The notes: generated by a model not told the origin, from the letters alone. Positions 45,128 through 58,800 are shown, numbered from the stretch's first letter. The stretch is DNA of 64,000 nucleotides from Climacium dendroides (GCA_950106755.1 OX467083.1:34281029-34345028); one strand, 5' to 3'. Translations and numbers: made by a program.

Positions 45128-46234
45128 ACTAAGATAGGATAGGAAGGCTTAAGACAAGATAGGGTGCATTAAGACTTCAAGAAAATTAGAGAAAATGTTC
45201 ACCAAAATAGCCTTTTTATACCTAATCCAACAACACCGAAAAATTGAGAAATAATGAAATGAAAAAACTTTGTTTTCAAGTGCAAACTAAAGAAGTGGAG
45301 CCTTTACTGACTCTTGATTGACTATTGTGAACATAAATGTATTTTAATATAAATTTTATTTTGTCCACTCCAAAACATGGGCTAAGATAGTCACTATAAT
45401 TGTATTTTTAGCTACTTGCAATGCTTGTGACATATGTGACAAATTCAAGTGTTGTAGCCCCAAATATAGAGGATCATGGACTCATGTGATTGACTACTTT
45501 GCACTGCATGCTAAAAGGGATTCTATAGGATGTAGCATCAAGACTACTCAGAAATGGTTCTTATGTATAACCAATAGATAGACCATAGATAATGATATTT
45601 TACATCCAATACAACTTGTTGTTGTTGCCTTACACTTTGACTTGTCCTTGCCCCTTGCTCTCATTGTTGTTACCTCTAGTTTTCTACCATAAGTTTGTTA
45701 TTCTCCTTCCTAGCATAATGTAATTTCCTTGCTACAATTGCTCTTACTTCATACTATCATAAAATTATATGTATCCTGTTCCATTGTTATAAATTGCATT
45801 CTTCTTCTTCTATGACACCATTCTTGTTTAAAATCCCATAATTTCTATTGTTGAAAACTTGTGAATCACTTGGTGCTATTAATTACAACATTACATGATT
45901 GAGTGGAGGGATTTGTTTTTATATGTGCAATTTGCAATGTACCACAAACTCAAGTGGATATTTATGAACTTATATTTAGCTCTATGTTTAAGCAGCAAGT
46001 ACATCAGTCATTGTAGCTCTTTCCCAAGTGCTCGTTCATGTAGAACACATTTCCAACAATGTTGCAACTATTATATCATTTCCACTTTTGAGTTGTTTCA
46101 ATTGTTTTCCAACCATTGTTGAAGGTGTGCACAATTGTTATTCAATTGTTTTTTTTGTAGAGAAGTTGTATTTCAATTGTTCATTGTATAAAGAATGAAT
46201 TTAGAATGAATTTATCCCACTTTCATGATTGAAT
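45128..46234. other. AT-rich intergenic DNA, no gene seen
   Basis: Short chance frames only. A GATAGGATAGGA/GATAGGGTGCATTAAGACTT stretch (45130-45175) is weakly repetitive. Confidence 0.4.
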
Positions 46235-46331
46235 AAAGAATTGATGTACTTGAAAGTCAAAGAATTGATGTACTTGAAAGTCAAAGAATTGATGTACTTG
46301 AAAGTCAAAGAATCGACATACATTGCAAATC
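46235..46331. repeat. 24-bp tandem repeat, four units
   Basis: AAAGAATTGATGTACTTGAA followed by AGTC occurs at 46235, 46259 and 46283 without change, and as a diverged fourth unit from 46307. It is non-coding. Near-identity of three units implies recent expansion. Confidence 0.85.
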
Positions 46332-49300
46332 AAATGTTATTGAGGATCAATTGAGAACATGATGTGGACATCCCATGTGCCACTAAGAAACAATTAAAAA
46401 TGACTATTAGAATGTTTTCTTATAATTTACCATAGAAAAAATTGGAGCTAAAAAAATGAAAAAATGCTTAAGTTCTTAAAGAAAAGGAGTAACCAACATC
46501 TAGCTAATACAACTTTGCAACATCCTCTACCACAGGAAGTTTGATGTGCATCATAGTCATTTTTTGATGTGACTATTTTTTTACTATCATAGTTGAAAAT
46601 GCTACATAGGATGGCATACAATGGTAGGAATGTTGAATAAACATATTGACTTAGAACTGAATGCCACAACATACTACACATTGGTAGAATTTGTCAATTA
46701 ATTTCCAACTAAATTGATGGATGGAAAATAGCCCATTTGTCTTTACAACTACCTTTTCAAAAATGAATTTTCAATAATGATTGTAATTATGTGGATTAGC
46801 ACCAAGCGCACATGTCTTCCATGACTCAAAAAATAGTTGTAAATGTAGTAAAAAAAACTCATTTTCTTCTTGTATTATAGAAAAAACCATATAAAAGAGA
46901 TGTATATAAAAATTAAACATTTTGGGGGATAGAAATATTTACAATTAATTGCATATGCTATTAATATATTCATGGCATATGCTTTTGAATTCTATCCACA
47001 ACGAAACAGTTAAAGGCTAGTGGAGGTTATAATTGTTGTTTTTCTAGATGTTTCTCTAGTTGTTTCTTTTTTTTAGCATAGACATGGCATGTGCAATATC
47101 CTGATAGTTTGTAACACACACAATCCCCTCTAAAATGAGTTTTTCCTTACAAGAGTCTAACTTTAGATTTAAACAATCTAAATGTTTATTGATGAAACAT
47201 ACTAAAATGATATAAAAATATATCTCTATATTGTATGATTAATGGTCTATTTATGTATATTTTTAGGCAACAATTTTTTTGGTTCTTGCAAGTCAAATGG
47301 CACCTCTTATTTTGATTTGATCACCATTTTAATTTCTCTCATTAGATTTATTTGTTTCAATCTATGGCATATTTAAGCTATCAAAAACTTTGTTACATAC
47401 ATAAGAGAATGATGTAATGTTTATTAGATACTTTCTATTTTGGCCTCAATAATATTTTTTATCACTTTTCTAAACAAGTTTAAATTATTAAGTATGTCAT
47501 AGTCACTAAATACATAGAAATTCTTTCCTTCTAATTACACAATCTTAGGAATAATTGCAAAAAACATTTGTTGATTTTGTTGTATTGTTCCAATACTAGA
47601 GCTTTTGAAAAAATAAATGAGAATTAAAACAAAATGTTACCAAAATTAGTGGAACATTGAAAATTAATCATACAAAGCCAAAAATCTAGATAAGTTATTT
47701 TATTCAACTTTATATTTAATAATAGGTCAACAAAAAATTTCAAAAAAGATACTTTGATGGGGGTTTTTAGAAAATAGTAAAAAAAAAAATTTACAAAAAT
47801 TAGTCATTTTGAACGTGGATGAGCTTTTGTGAACTAATTGTACATGTCTCAAGAAAAATAAATTCCTCAAATTCAACTGTGACACAAAGATAGTGCTTTT
47901 TAAGCACATGTGCAAAACAAAGAAATGTCAATCTTATTAAAGTGGCACAATTCAAGCACAAAAAATTGTGATATATATATACATAATGGTCTATATCTAA
48001 ATCAAATAATTATGGATTTATGTGTTAGAATAGATGTTTTAAAAGGTATCAATATACTAAAATACTACCAATTTAAGGTAATTGATGTTACAATTATATT
48101 ATTTTCTTATGTTAAAATGTGATATGAAAAGAGGATTACATGTAAAAGAAATGTGATTTATTTTTGAAAGTGCATTATTAAAAAAGCTTGAATTGTATAC
48201 ACTTTGACAAACGACACACCATAATAGGATTTGTAATGCTATCTTTTGAGTGGATAGTGAAAGAATGTGAATTTAAGAGAAAAGCATTGAAAGGGTTAAA
48301 AAAAGAATTTTAAAGAGGTACAAATGGCATTCAACCATTGTCCATTGAACTTTTCCAAAAATGTGAAAGGAGATACACTTGTCACTTAGCCATTGGCTGA
48401 AAAATTGACATGGGTGCTTGTGACATACCTCCAATCTCATATTTGTATTTTTATGACATGTACTTCACCTACAAACAATATTAAAAAATATATGGCCATA
48501 TGTATACATATACATCTCATATGTATCCCGTGTGTATTCTATTCATATTTCATATGCTGTACATATTCTATATTCCACTAGAAGAAAATGAAGGGTTTTG
48601 TGACTACAAAGAGCAACTAGTTTTGGGGTTGTATCGAACATTTGCTACTGTGAGAATCTTGAAGTCCCTAGTTGTTGTGGATAAGTTGAATTGCATCGAA
48701 CATTTGCTATTGGTGAAAATCTAGAAGTCCTCAATTATAGTGGACAGGTTTTCTAATTGTATCATAGTTGCAAGACAAAACATGATCAATTCTCATTCAT
48801 CAACTTACTTGGAACTTCATTGATGTGATTTATAACATGATTGCTTATGTAGCATCTGCTGCTATGTGAGGTCAATCACTCAATTGATGACTTGCACAAC
48901 TTATTGGCAACTCATTTGTGACTAATGTGTGATTTGTTTGCACCTTCATTGCTACTCATTTGCAATTCATCTGTGACTTGTTTGCAACTTGTCTATGACT
49001 CATTTGCAATTTGTTTGTAGTGCATTTGCAACTTATTTGTGATTTGTAGATTTCATAATCTACAAATTGTAGAAATTTGCAACTATAGAAATCTACAAAC
49101 TATAGAATTCTTAGAATCCTATTAATAGAATACATTATACAAAGACACAACTACTTACAAGTCTTATATATTCAACCTAATGGTACTCTTGATAATTAAT
49201 ATGGAACAATTGATATATGACAATTGAAAAATGATTTGGAAACAACTAGTAAACAGCTACAAAACAATTAGGAAACAACTAAGAAATGACTACAAATCAA

Positions 49301-50790
49301 CTAAGATACAACTATTGCCATTTTATAATTGCACTTGTTTCCTAATCATTTCCTAGTCATTTTTTGCAATTGCAAATAGACATGGTGGATATCATAGAGT
49401 GTGGACTAGTCGACATCGACAATTGTAATGAATATTGGATGGAAAAGAACTCACGTTCATTCTAAATTTAAACTTTGTTACATCTCTTATAATCTTACAG
49501 TTCATTCTACAACTACTTTGTAACTAAAACAATGTATCCACTTCATTCTACAACTACTTTGCAACTAAAACATTATACTAATGATGTAAAACAATGATGT
49601 AAGAATTTGGTGCAAATAGAGAGGGCTACAATTGTAGAATAGTTGTATAGGACATTTAGTTGCATTTTATTTAGTTGTGGCGGACATATTTTTTTCTTGT
49701 GTTTCGTATTTGTCTTATGTATCTGTATCCATGTTATTTATTTTTCAAGATCAATGGTGTTGGAGGGGGGGCTTGTGATCAACGTTTTTTATTTGAACAA
49801 TTTTTCACTAAAAAACAATGATTTTAGAAAAATGGAATATTAGATGAAATATTCTTGCTTTCAGTAGATGAAATTACCAATTTGCTATCAAATCTAAGAC
49901 AATATTGTTTTATTTAAGATGAATGTCCATTGTTTTGGATGAATAAATGAAATTTCATCTATAGATTACAAGTTTCATCCATGGTTGTTAGCCTTGATAA
50001 ATTGACAACACGACAAACATGATGAACAAGACATGAATTTTTACCCTTGTCCGTCTAATAAGGTCAAACTTTCTTTTGACTTTTCAACAAAAATTTTGGT
50101 CTGTTTGTCAACCACATGGCACAAGGGTGCATGCGGCCTTGGGTGCATTTAGAGGGCAAGTGTGAGTAGGGTGACCTTGGGTGCATTTTGAAGGTGAGTG
50201 CAGGTGGGCGTGGTGCACAAGGATCCGCAATCGCCCCTCAAAGTACCTGTGAGTGAATTTCACCCTAAGGTAAAACTCCTTCACAAAATTGGGCCAGAAG
50301 AGGAGTGTATGGGACTCTCTAACCTAAACGCCTCCAAGCAATGGACTCTAAAATGGTTGTTCATTTTGACATTTTTGTTTTACCTAAGCCAACTTATTTG
50401 AGATAGGGACAACACCATTAGATCATCCAAATGTGTGCCTAAAACATCCTAAATTGCTCTAATACCTATTCTTGAAGGTCAAGGCAACTTACTACCCAAA
50501 ATCTTCACCACAAATTCTTAATTTGGACCCAAAATGGGCCAAATTGGACCCTAAAAGCTAATTACAGCACATCCATCCTTCCCACAAGACTAGAACTTCT
50601 CCATGCATTGACCTTCATTTTGCATCCCAATGAAGTCCTTGAATTGAACTCAATCAAGACAAAATTGTGCAACTCAATCACACATCCACTCACATGGCAT
50701 ATTACCAAGGCATATTGTAATCAATATTACATTTCCATATGGTGGAATACAAGCAACAAGATGCAAATGGGAAGTAACCATTCACTGCTA
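46332..50790. other. AT-rich gene desert
   Basis: No gene is recognisable. About 48925-49060 is a degenerate repeat of TTTGCAACTTGTTTGTGACTCA. Paired TTGTAGAAATTTGCAAC-type words (49060-49100) and CAACTACTTTGTAACTAAAA/CAACTACTTTGCAACTAAAA (about 49510 and 49550) are short local duplications. Confidence 0.4.
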
Positions 50791-51330
50791 ACAAGGCAGC
50801 TGCCCTCCTTTCACTTATCCGATTGCCCCATCTTCATTTTGGCTTCAAATTGGGCAAGCTATATCTCGTTAGAAAGCTGACTTGAAGGCGCAGCATCTCT
50901 CCAAAATTCAGCCCCATCTGCCTTGAATCCCGTTCGCAATCACTCTCCAAAGTTGGCAGACTTCCCTTGAGGCAGCAGCTAACCTTTGTCCACTTATCCG
51001 GCCGCCTCATCTTCATCTTGGCTTCAAATTGGGCAAGTTATACCTCTTTGGAAAGCTAACTTAAGGACGCAGCATCTCTCCAAAATTCAGCCCCATCCGC
51101 CTTGAATCCCGTTCGCAATCGCTCTCCAAAGTCGGCAGACTTCTCTTGAGGCAGCAGCTAACCTTCTTCCACTTATCCGGCCGCCCCATCTTCATCTTGG
51201 CTTCGAATTGGGCAAGTTATACCTCTTTGGAAAGCTAACTTAAGGGCGCAGCACCTCTCCAAAATTCAGCCCCATCCGCCTTGCAACTCGTCCGCAATCG
51301 CTCTCCAAAGTTGGAAGACCCTCTAAGCCT
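50791..51330. repeat. Three tandem copies of a 180-bp unit
   Basis: Landmarks recur at exactly 180 bp: CTTATCCGxxxGCCCCATCTTC at about 50814, 50994 and 51174, and CTCTCCAAAGTTGGCAGAC at about 50942, 51122 and 51302. Copies differ by roughly 5 to 10 percent. The unit contains a TTGGGCAAGTTATACCTCTT-like piece common in retroelement untranslated regions. With three copies it is a short array and not a satellite block. Confidence 0.85.
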
Positions 51331-52600
51331 TTCAAACCCTAACTCTTCCTACTCTTCTCAAAACCATTTCTTCCATCTGACCTTGGTAAATTCGCTTTCT
51401 CACCTCTCCTTTACCTCCCAAGGTGAAAACCTACTCGACAAATTGGCTAAGCCTCTAACCTAACTCCTTAGAATTATTTTCCTAACTTCTCTTGCTCAAT
51501 TTTCTCACTTCCCTCACACATACACCCCAAAAAACACAAGAGACAAGAGAGAGAGAAGAGAGAATGAGCTCCTAACCCTAATTCGACCTTCATCCTCTCC
51601 TTCCTACTAACTACATTCTTAACCCTTTCATCCACCCTAATTCATATTAAAAATGCCCTTACTTTGCTGTTTTTACTCTAAATTAGTGGTTTTCTTCCAA
51701 TGTAGGTGTCTAAACATTGATTTTAAGCTTACTAATTCCCTATGAACCCATTATGTTTATCCCATTTTGTAATTTTTATCTTGTTTTTTGTTTGTTTTTA
51801 GTTCTAAGTCTTGTTTTTAGTTCACTTTTTCGTTAATTTATAATTTGGATGTAGTTTTAGGTTTAAGTTCAACATTTATATTAAAAACCTATTAACTAAT
51901 ATTACTAGTGTAATTTAGAATTTTAGCACTTTCTAATTCAAAAACTTAACCTATTGTCCATATTTTTTATATTTTCATAATGTGAACCATTTCAATGGTT
52001 CACAGTACCCGCAGTCAATCCGTTGTCGTCCTACCCGTAGTCACCCTATACAAGCACTTGAAGTCACCCTAAACTCACAGTCGCCCTATACAAGCACCCG
52101 CGGTCACCCCTAAACCTACAATCGCCCAATGTTTTGGACCTGCAGTCACCCAATGCTTTGAATCCATGGTCGCCTCACCCTCATCCAAGGTTGTCCATCC
52201 ACTGTCGCGCCACCTGTAATCGCCCTTGGTGATGAGGTTTGGGCTTTCCGCATAGGATTGTCCATTGGGTAGAAAATTTTGAAAATTTAGGAAATTTAGG
52301 CAACCTTGGGTAGGGTGACCATAGGTCCATCATATATGTCCAGCACTTGTCATATATGACATGCGATGTCAAACAGACAACGCGACACCAAAACCTGAAA
52401 ATGTGTTCGACAAAACAATCTTGGTTTCATCCACTTCTATGGATGTAAATAGCTTTATCCTTCTAGTGATTATCGCTTTCTGCACTCTCTAAAATAAATG
52501 AAATAAAAAACCTTGTTTGTGATTATATTCATTGAATAAAGGAATATGAATTAAAATAGATAATTTTTGGTAGATCCTAAGGTTGGATTTATTAGAGAAT
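51331..52600. other. Intergenic DNA with degenerate GTCACCCTA repeats
   Basis: About 52000-52215 is a loose array of a 25-35 bp theme (ACCCGCAGTCGCCCTATACA with variants, GTTGTCGTCC, CGGTCACCCC). The rest is AT-rich. No gene is supported. Confidence 0.45.
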
Positions 52601-52610
52601 AAATATAGAT

Positions 52611-54609
52611 TGGTGAATGCAAGAAAGACTAAATGATTTTGGTAGAGATTTGCCAAATTGATTTTGTCTTCTACTATAACTTTTGAATTTTAAATCCAAT
52701 GCCAAAAATTAAAATCTATTTTTAATTATTCCAATTGTAATTGTATCCCTTATTTTTCAAAAAAAAATTTATATTAAAATTTTAATTTTACTAATTTTTC
52801 ATACTTTTGGAGGTTTTTTTTTTAGTACTGGGGAGTATCCAAATTTAATATATTAAAGCTAAAATTTTGGTGGTCTATTCCCACATTAGTGAGACATGTT
52901 CTATATAAAGGGCATAAAAAAATATTTTATTTTATGTCCTTCATGTTTGTGCAAATAGACCAATAAAGGGGCTCCATGATGCACACACTTCTAAATATTG
53001 AAGATGGTTTCAAGTTCATTTTTTTGGTGAAATGTCATTACCGTCAAATCCTCACAAATGGTCAATTTTTAGTTTTTTAAATTTCATTATTATTGATTTA
53101 TCAAAAACCAAAATGTTAAAATACCCCTATTCTACCTTCAATTCTAAATGTCCCCCCAAAGGCATATTTCAATGTTTTGATTTTTTTTAAATAAAAAATA
53201 GCAAAACTAAAAAAACTAAGAATTGTCCATTTGTGAGGACTTGATGGAGATAACATTTCACAAAAAAAATGAACTTGAAACCATCTTCAATACTTAGAAG
53301 TGTGCGTGCCATGGGGCCCCTTTATCGGCCTATTTGCATGAAAATGAAGGATATAAAATAACATATTTTTTGATGCCCTTTATGTGGAAAATGCCTCACT
53401 AATATGGAAATAGACCACCAAAATTTTAACTTTAGTATATTAACCCCTAAAAGACCATTGTCCATTTGGGAAACAAATGAGATTTTGGGTAGGTACCTAT
53501 GGGCTGAATTTTTGTTATAATTTTTTGAATTTTTTTTTTGAAGATAGAAAAAGTGATAAGCTTCATGGGAATATAATTTTTTTTCAATTGGTGCTTGGAA
53601 ACAAAAGCTATGCCCAAATAAGCTCAAAATAGGGGAGAAGGGGCAACAAAAAAAATTTGAAATTTGAATTTCGAATTTTTTTTCATATGTTAAATTTTTG
53701 CCTATATAAAAAGCTTTGATTCATTCCATTTGGATTTGTTATGAAAAAGTTATGGACAATCTAAGACTTGTTCTTTAGGCAATCAGAGCATCTTCTTGAA
53801 AAAATAACTTGTAGGATTCATTTTTTAATGCAAATTGTGTAATTTCTCAAAAACAAAAGTCCCAAATGGTTTAGTTTGATTCCTAGAACAATATCACCAT
53901 TAAAATTAGTGCATTTTCATTTCATTTTAGAGATATTAATAATTTAGATTTTCCTACTATCTCATACCAAATTCTACTTAACAATTTTTTTTAAAATAAA
54001 AATTAATTTTTTCTAAAATTCTTTTTTTTTCTAAACTCTCAACTCAATTTCCTACAATAAAGATTTTTAGCTCAAAACTTTGTAGCGCAAATAATTTGAG
54101 TTAAGAAGGCTCAGAGTCAGAAAATCTAGTCCCACAATGTATTGAAAAACTTGTTTTTTTCATTTTAAACACATATATCTTGCAATCCTTGCAATCAAAA
54201 TTTCTGAAATTTTTTCCACACATTCTCATACTAGTTAGGTGTAAGATCCTATAGTTAAATGTACAATAAAAAACACTTCTCAAATTTTTTTTACTCTCTA
54301 CTATAGAAATGGCAGTTTTGAGTGTTTTTTTTGTAGAAAAAAGGCTTTGGTCCTATAGGGGTTAAATTCGGATACTCCCTAGTACTAAAAACAAAAACTC
54401 CAAAAGTTTGACAAATTAGTGAAATTGAATTTTAAATATAAAATCATTTTTAAAAAAAAATTTAAAAGAAAGGAAACAAGTATAATCAAAACATCTAAAA
54501 AGTAATCTTTAATTTCTAGCATTGGATTTAAAATTCAAAAGTTATAGCTTGGATAAAAACTAGTTTGGCAAAACATTATCAAAATCATTTGATCTTCCTT
54601 ACAATCACC
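52611..54609. mobile_element. Large foldback element, arms ~470 bp, interrupted by a nested insertion
   Basis: The left arm (52611-53080) is matched in reverse complement by 53205-53443 plus 54366-54609. Matching landmarks include AAATGATTTTGGTAG/CTATCAAAATCATTT-like ends, ATAACTTTTGAATTTTAAAT, GGAGTATCC, TTTTGGTGGTCTATTxCCA, AAGGGCATAAAAAA and CATCTTCAATA. The two arms are separated by about 125 bp. The right arm is split by the element at 53444-54361, and without it both arms are about the same length. No ORF is present. Confidence 0.8.
53444..54361. mobile_element. TTAA-inserted element with CCCCTA ends (piggyBac-like MITE candidate), 918 bp
   Basis: TTAA flanks both sides (53440-53443 and 54362-54365). 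The ends are CCCCTAAAAGACCATTG and, inward from the right, CCCCTATAGGACCAAAG. The undisturbed left arm of the surrounding foldback reads GAGTATCCAAATTTAATATA where the right arm, after removing this block and one TTAA, reads GAGTATCCGAATTTAATATA. That shows a precise insertion with duplication of TTAA, the signature of piggyBac-type transposition. The interior is AT-rich and non-coding. Confidence 0.75.
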
Positions 54610-55532
54610 CAAATGAAGATTTTAGCCTTGTTTTGGATATGAGTATTTGCAAGAAGTTTTGAACCTCCAAACACTACAATATTTTAGGAATAAAAATATC
54701 CATGCATCATCTTTTTTCATATCAAATTCCAAGATCATAACTAATTCTACAAAGGTCCTAAAAACATAAAACAACTTGGTTAACTAAAGATACGAATTCC
54801 ATTTGTCTTTGAAGATTTTTTTTTTTAAAGAAAAGAAAAAAAGAAAACATTTCAAGAAACTTAGATACTTCATATCATAACTCGTTGCTTTAAGGATAAA
54901 CTAAAGTATTTGCATCTGAAACAAACACTTTTTTCCAAACGAGCAATTTTGAACATAATTTGAGGAAAACATCATATCACAATGTTGGCACATGACAAAA
55001 AATATGGTTAAAAATTTTTAGAGTTAAAAGTGACTATACTACAAATTCTCAAACTTGAGGTCATAGGCAAAACACTCCTCAAAGGCAGAACACCTCGTGT
55101 TGACCTAGACTATCCTTAATTGAACATCCTTGAAGATATTACAGCATGCTTCAATGCTCATGGTTGCTTCACATAGCTCCCAACTTCCATGAATTCCTTT
55201 TGAAAAGGAATGCTGAATTGATGCAAAGATATAATATTTACATGAAGGAGAGGTTGTCAAGAACTCTATTCAAGCTGTCAAATTATGCAGAGCGATTGCT
55301 GACGATATCCTGGACCATGAGACCCTCTGAATACCAATAGCTTTACTGCTAGAGAGTTGCTGGGCGGCCTGGGCATTTACCAAACCGTGATGTCAACAGT
55401 ACCTCAGCTTACCTGTGCAGTACTACTTTATTGTTTAGAAGTCATCTTCGAAGCGGCTCCTGCTATTTAACGGAGATCCAGTTTCACTCCGAATTTTCAA
55501 GGAACAGGATTGACTCCCATCAATGTCCACAG
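54610..55532. other. AT-rich intergenic DNA, no gene seen
   Basis: From about 55030 the sequence becomes less AT-rich and probably forms the distal promoter of the P450 gene. No frame over 65 codons is supported. Confidence 0.4.
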
Positions 55533-55705
55533 GGAACTTGGGTCGGTTCACTGGGTAGTGAATGGTATAAATAACGTGGTGAAACTGGGGTGAATACTTA
55601 CCAAATAAGGATGTTAACCTTGACGTTCCTTGTTACGAAAGTATTCACCATGAATTCACTACTGTTTTAGTACCATTCACTACCTAGTGAACCAGCTCAA
55701 GTTCC
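55533..55705. mobile_element. 173-bp MITE in the P450 promoter
   Basis: The ends GGAACTTGGGTCGGTTCACT and, inward from 55705, GGAACTTGAGCTGGTTCACT continue into GGTAGTGAATGGTA on both sides. That makes a roughly 35-bp inverted repeat with about 30 matches. GTGAATACTT is also mirrored closer to the centre. A TATAAATA at 55566-55573 lies inside it, about 300 bp before the presumed P450 ATG. No clear target duplication could be read. Confidence 0.75.
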
Positions 55706-55868
55706 TTATGCTTGTACCTAATGCAAGAGTGAGATTACGAAGCTCGCACTGAAACTCAAGGCGAGCGTGCGTGTCTTGGGGTTGTAGACACTGGCTGTGA
55801 ATCTGTGATCGTTCTTTGCCATTTGAAGGAATGCATATTCTTTGAGCAAGGCCCTGCTTCTCCAAATC

Positions 55869-58800
55869 ATGGCTTTCTCTGTTGCTGGATTTCACGTCCT
55901 CTATGTACAGTACACTTCTCTCGCTCTCTCTCCTCACCTGTTAGTACTGCCGCATGCTGTCGTCTGTCTGGTTCATGAATTTGAGAAGGGAACTTTTCTT
56001 GTGTTTTTATCTGGAGTTTTCTAGCAACAATTAAATGACCGTCTTTGACTGAAGGTCTTGGCAACGACGGTGTTGGTCATCATTCTGGTTACTATAGTGG
56101 TGAGAAGACCCACCAATTTACCTCCGGGGCCGACTGGGTTGCCTCTACTTGGGAGTCTGCACTTGCTCATCCCATTGCCTCACCAGAGCTTAGCAGAGCT
56201 TGCAAAGAAGTATGGCCCTATCATGTCACTGCGCTTGGGGCAAGCACAATGCATCGTTGCATCGTCGCCTGCTACCGCCATGGAGTTTCTCAAGAAACAG
56301 GATGCCAATTTCTCCGCAAGGCCCCCCATGACAGCCGGCCAAGTTCTGTTGGGCCCAGGTAAGTGATTAAGTAATGCATTTGTTCAAGATTACTGGTTGA
56401 TTTCTGGTCTCCTACAACTGGTTCGCAATGAGTAAGGTAGACTCGGGATACTATTTGCGTCAAGTCCTTGAAGCATTGTAACATATTCATGAAGGAGTAT
56501 AGTTTCTGGGAAATTCGTACTTAGTGAGCTGCAGAGAGTCCAATTTTTATCAATATATATGAAATTCGTGTGCAATTCTAAAGTGAGAAGCTTTACACTG
56601 TCTACTAGAAGTGACAATACACAAGCAAGCCTATTTCCATTCAAAGATGAGTAGCCATGGCCATGCTGCTAGTCATGCTTAGTTAGTCCAAGCAAGTGTA
56701 TGAATAGCAGAGTTGCTGTTGGTGAAAGGGATCAACATAGGAAACAGGATCAGATCCGCAATGATTTAGTTCTCTCTACCTTGTGCAAGTCCCCTGTTGA
56801 AGCATGCTTTTGGAAAAACATTAGAGAAAATCTGGACTCTCCAGAAGGCCGTTTAAGAATTGCAGGAAGGGACCTAGGATTGTATTTATTTTGCATGAGG
56901 CAGAATTTTTCTCCTATAGCTGCGGAACACAAGTGTCATCCCTGTAATAGTGCAGTCATATGTCAGAGCTTTATCCCTGTAATAGTGCAGTCATATGTTA
57001 GAGCTTTGGTACCCGCATACTTGTGTTCAATTGGAGAAGAAATTAGAAAGTGAAATATATTCCCAATATTCACACAAGGTGAATCTTTTTTCTTGTCAGA
57101 TATTCCGTCCTTTTGCTAGCTCAGTAGGGCTCCAGTAATAGACTAGTTTGTCACACCTCGGCGGCCTTATGGAGAGTCCAGATTTTCTCTAATGGTTCAT
57201 CAAGGAGCAAAACTTGGGATCTTGTTTCAACAACCTCTCAGTTGGTTGAAACCTTGTCCCAGTGTGCTTCTATGTCTATGTAGTTCAGGGTTCGCACTAC
57301 TGAAAACTGTCCTAGTACACCAACGTGAATTTCAAAACGGATGGACTTATTGATCGATCTTTGATAGATATTTTGTTTGGGAACAATTCTCCGATATGGC
57401 GCCTTCTGAGAAAGATCTTCCATATGGAGCTCACTGGCACGAAGCGTATTGAAGCGACTCGTCACGTTCGGGAGGAAGAAATGGCTCACCTACTTCGCAA
57501 GCTGCCTCGCAACAAGGAATTCGAGCTCAGGTTGCACCTGGGCGTGCTCTTCTCCAACATCATCTCCCGGTTAGTTCTCAACCGACGTTTCAGTGCTCAA
57601 GTGGAAGGATACGAAGAAATCACCGAAGAGCAGATGCTGGAGATACACAGCTTTCAAGAAAACATGGAAGCCATTCCCAAGTGCCTCAGTTCATTCTACC
57701 CCGCCGATTTCATTCCGGCGCTCAAGTGGTTCGTCTTCCTAGGGCTGGATCGTCGATTCAAGGAAACCAAGAAGCGCATGGACGCATTCGCCACGAAGAT
57801 CATTTCGGAGCATCAAGAGCAGCGCCAGAGGGGACCGGTCGCTGAGCATGAGAAAGACATGATGCACATCTTGCTGGATGAAATGGACCACAATGGTACT
57901 GACAAATCAGGACCCCAAATCACCATGGCCAACGTCAAAGGCATCATGTGGGTAAGAAGATATGTTCAATTGATTTCTCGCCGTCATTTGCTTCTCCGTT
58001 GCAATTCCATTGAGCCAACTATGACGCAGTCTGAAACCAACGTTTGCCAGTTGAAAACTTTGAGTAGCCATTCGGTCCCTAGCCCGAGTCTCACTCCGAT
58101 CCCTAGTAGTTTGAACTTTGAACACACAAGTGTCAAATAGTCACACACGTCAAAGCCTCTGCCAACAGTATGTTCGATCACGTCAAAATCATCAGATATT
58201 CATCTATCATCTTGCAACATCACAGTTCTTCAATCAAAGATTGTATTGTCATAATTGTCAAAAATGGAATGTCTCCGAGGTCGAAGTTGTGACATTCAAT
58301 TGCACTGAACTTTAAAACTCAGGGCTTGCATTCATCTGGTGCTCTTGTCAGGCAAGTGGGAAACAATCCATTTCTTAGAAATTGTCATCAAGCATGACGA
58401 TTTGTGCAATGGTGAATTCCACCGGGAACTACTAGTGTAGAGTGTCAATTGACTATGGAAGTAGTTCTCCAAACGAAAAGCATTGCTTTTCACTGTAAGA
58501 ATCATCATCTGACAAAGTGCCATCATGCCCCAAACCAGGATGTCTTTGTAGGTGCCACTGAGACGGTAACCGTGTCCTGTGAATGGATCATGTCCGAACT
58601 CGTCTCCAACCCCACCGCACAGTCCCAAGCACAAGCCGAGCTCGACACCGTCCTCCCGCCGCACCGTCGCGTCCAAGAATCCGACCTCCCCCATCTCCCC
58701 TACCTCCTCTCCATCATCAAAGAAGGGCTGCGTCTCCACCCTCCAGCACCCGTGATGGCGCCCCACCAATCCATCAACCCCTGCCAGGCCTTTGGCTACG

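Noticed and set aside
46235..46331. CRISPR-like array
   Set aside because: Units are contiguous with no spacers, and the host is a plant. It is a plain tandem repeat.
50791..51330. Centromeric satellite
   Set aside because: Only three copies, next to ordinary intergenic DNA. The period alone is not sufficient.
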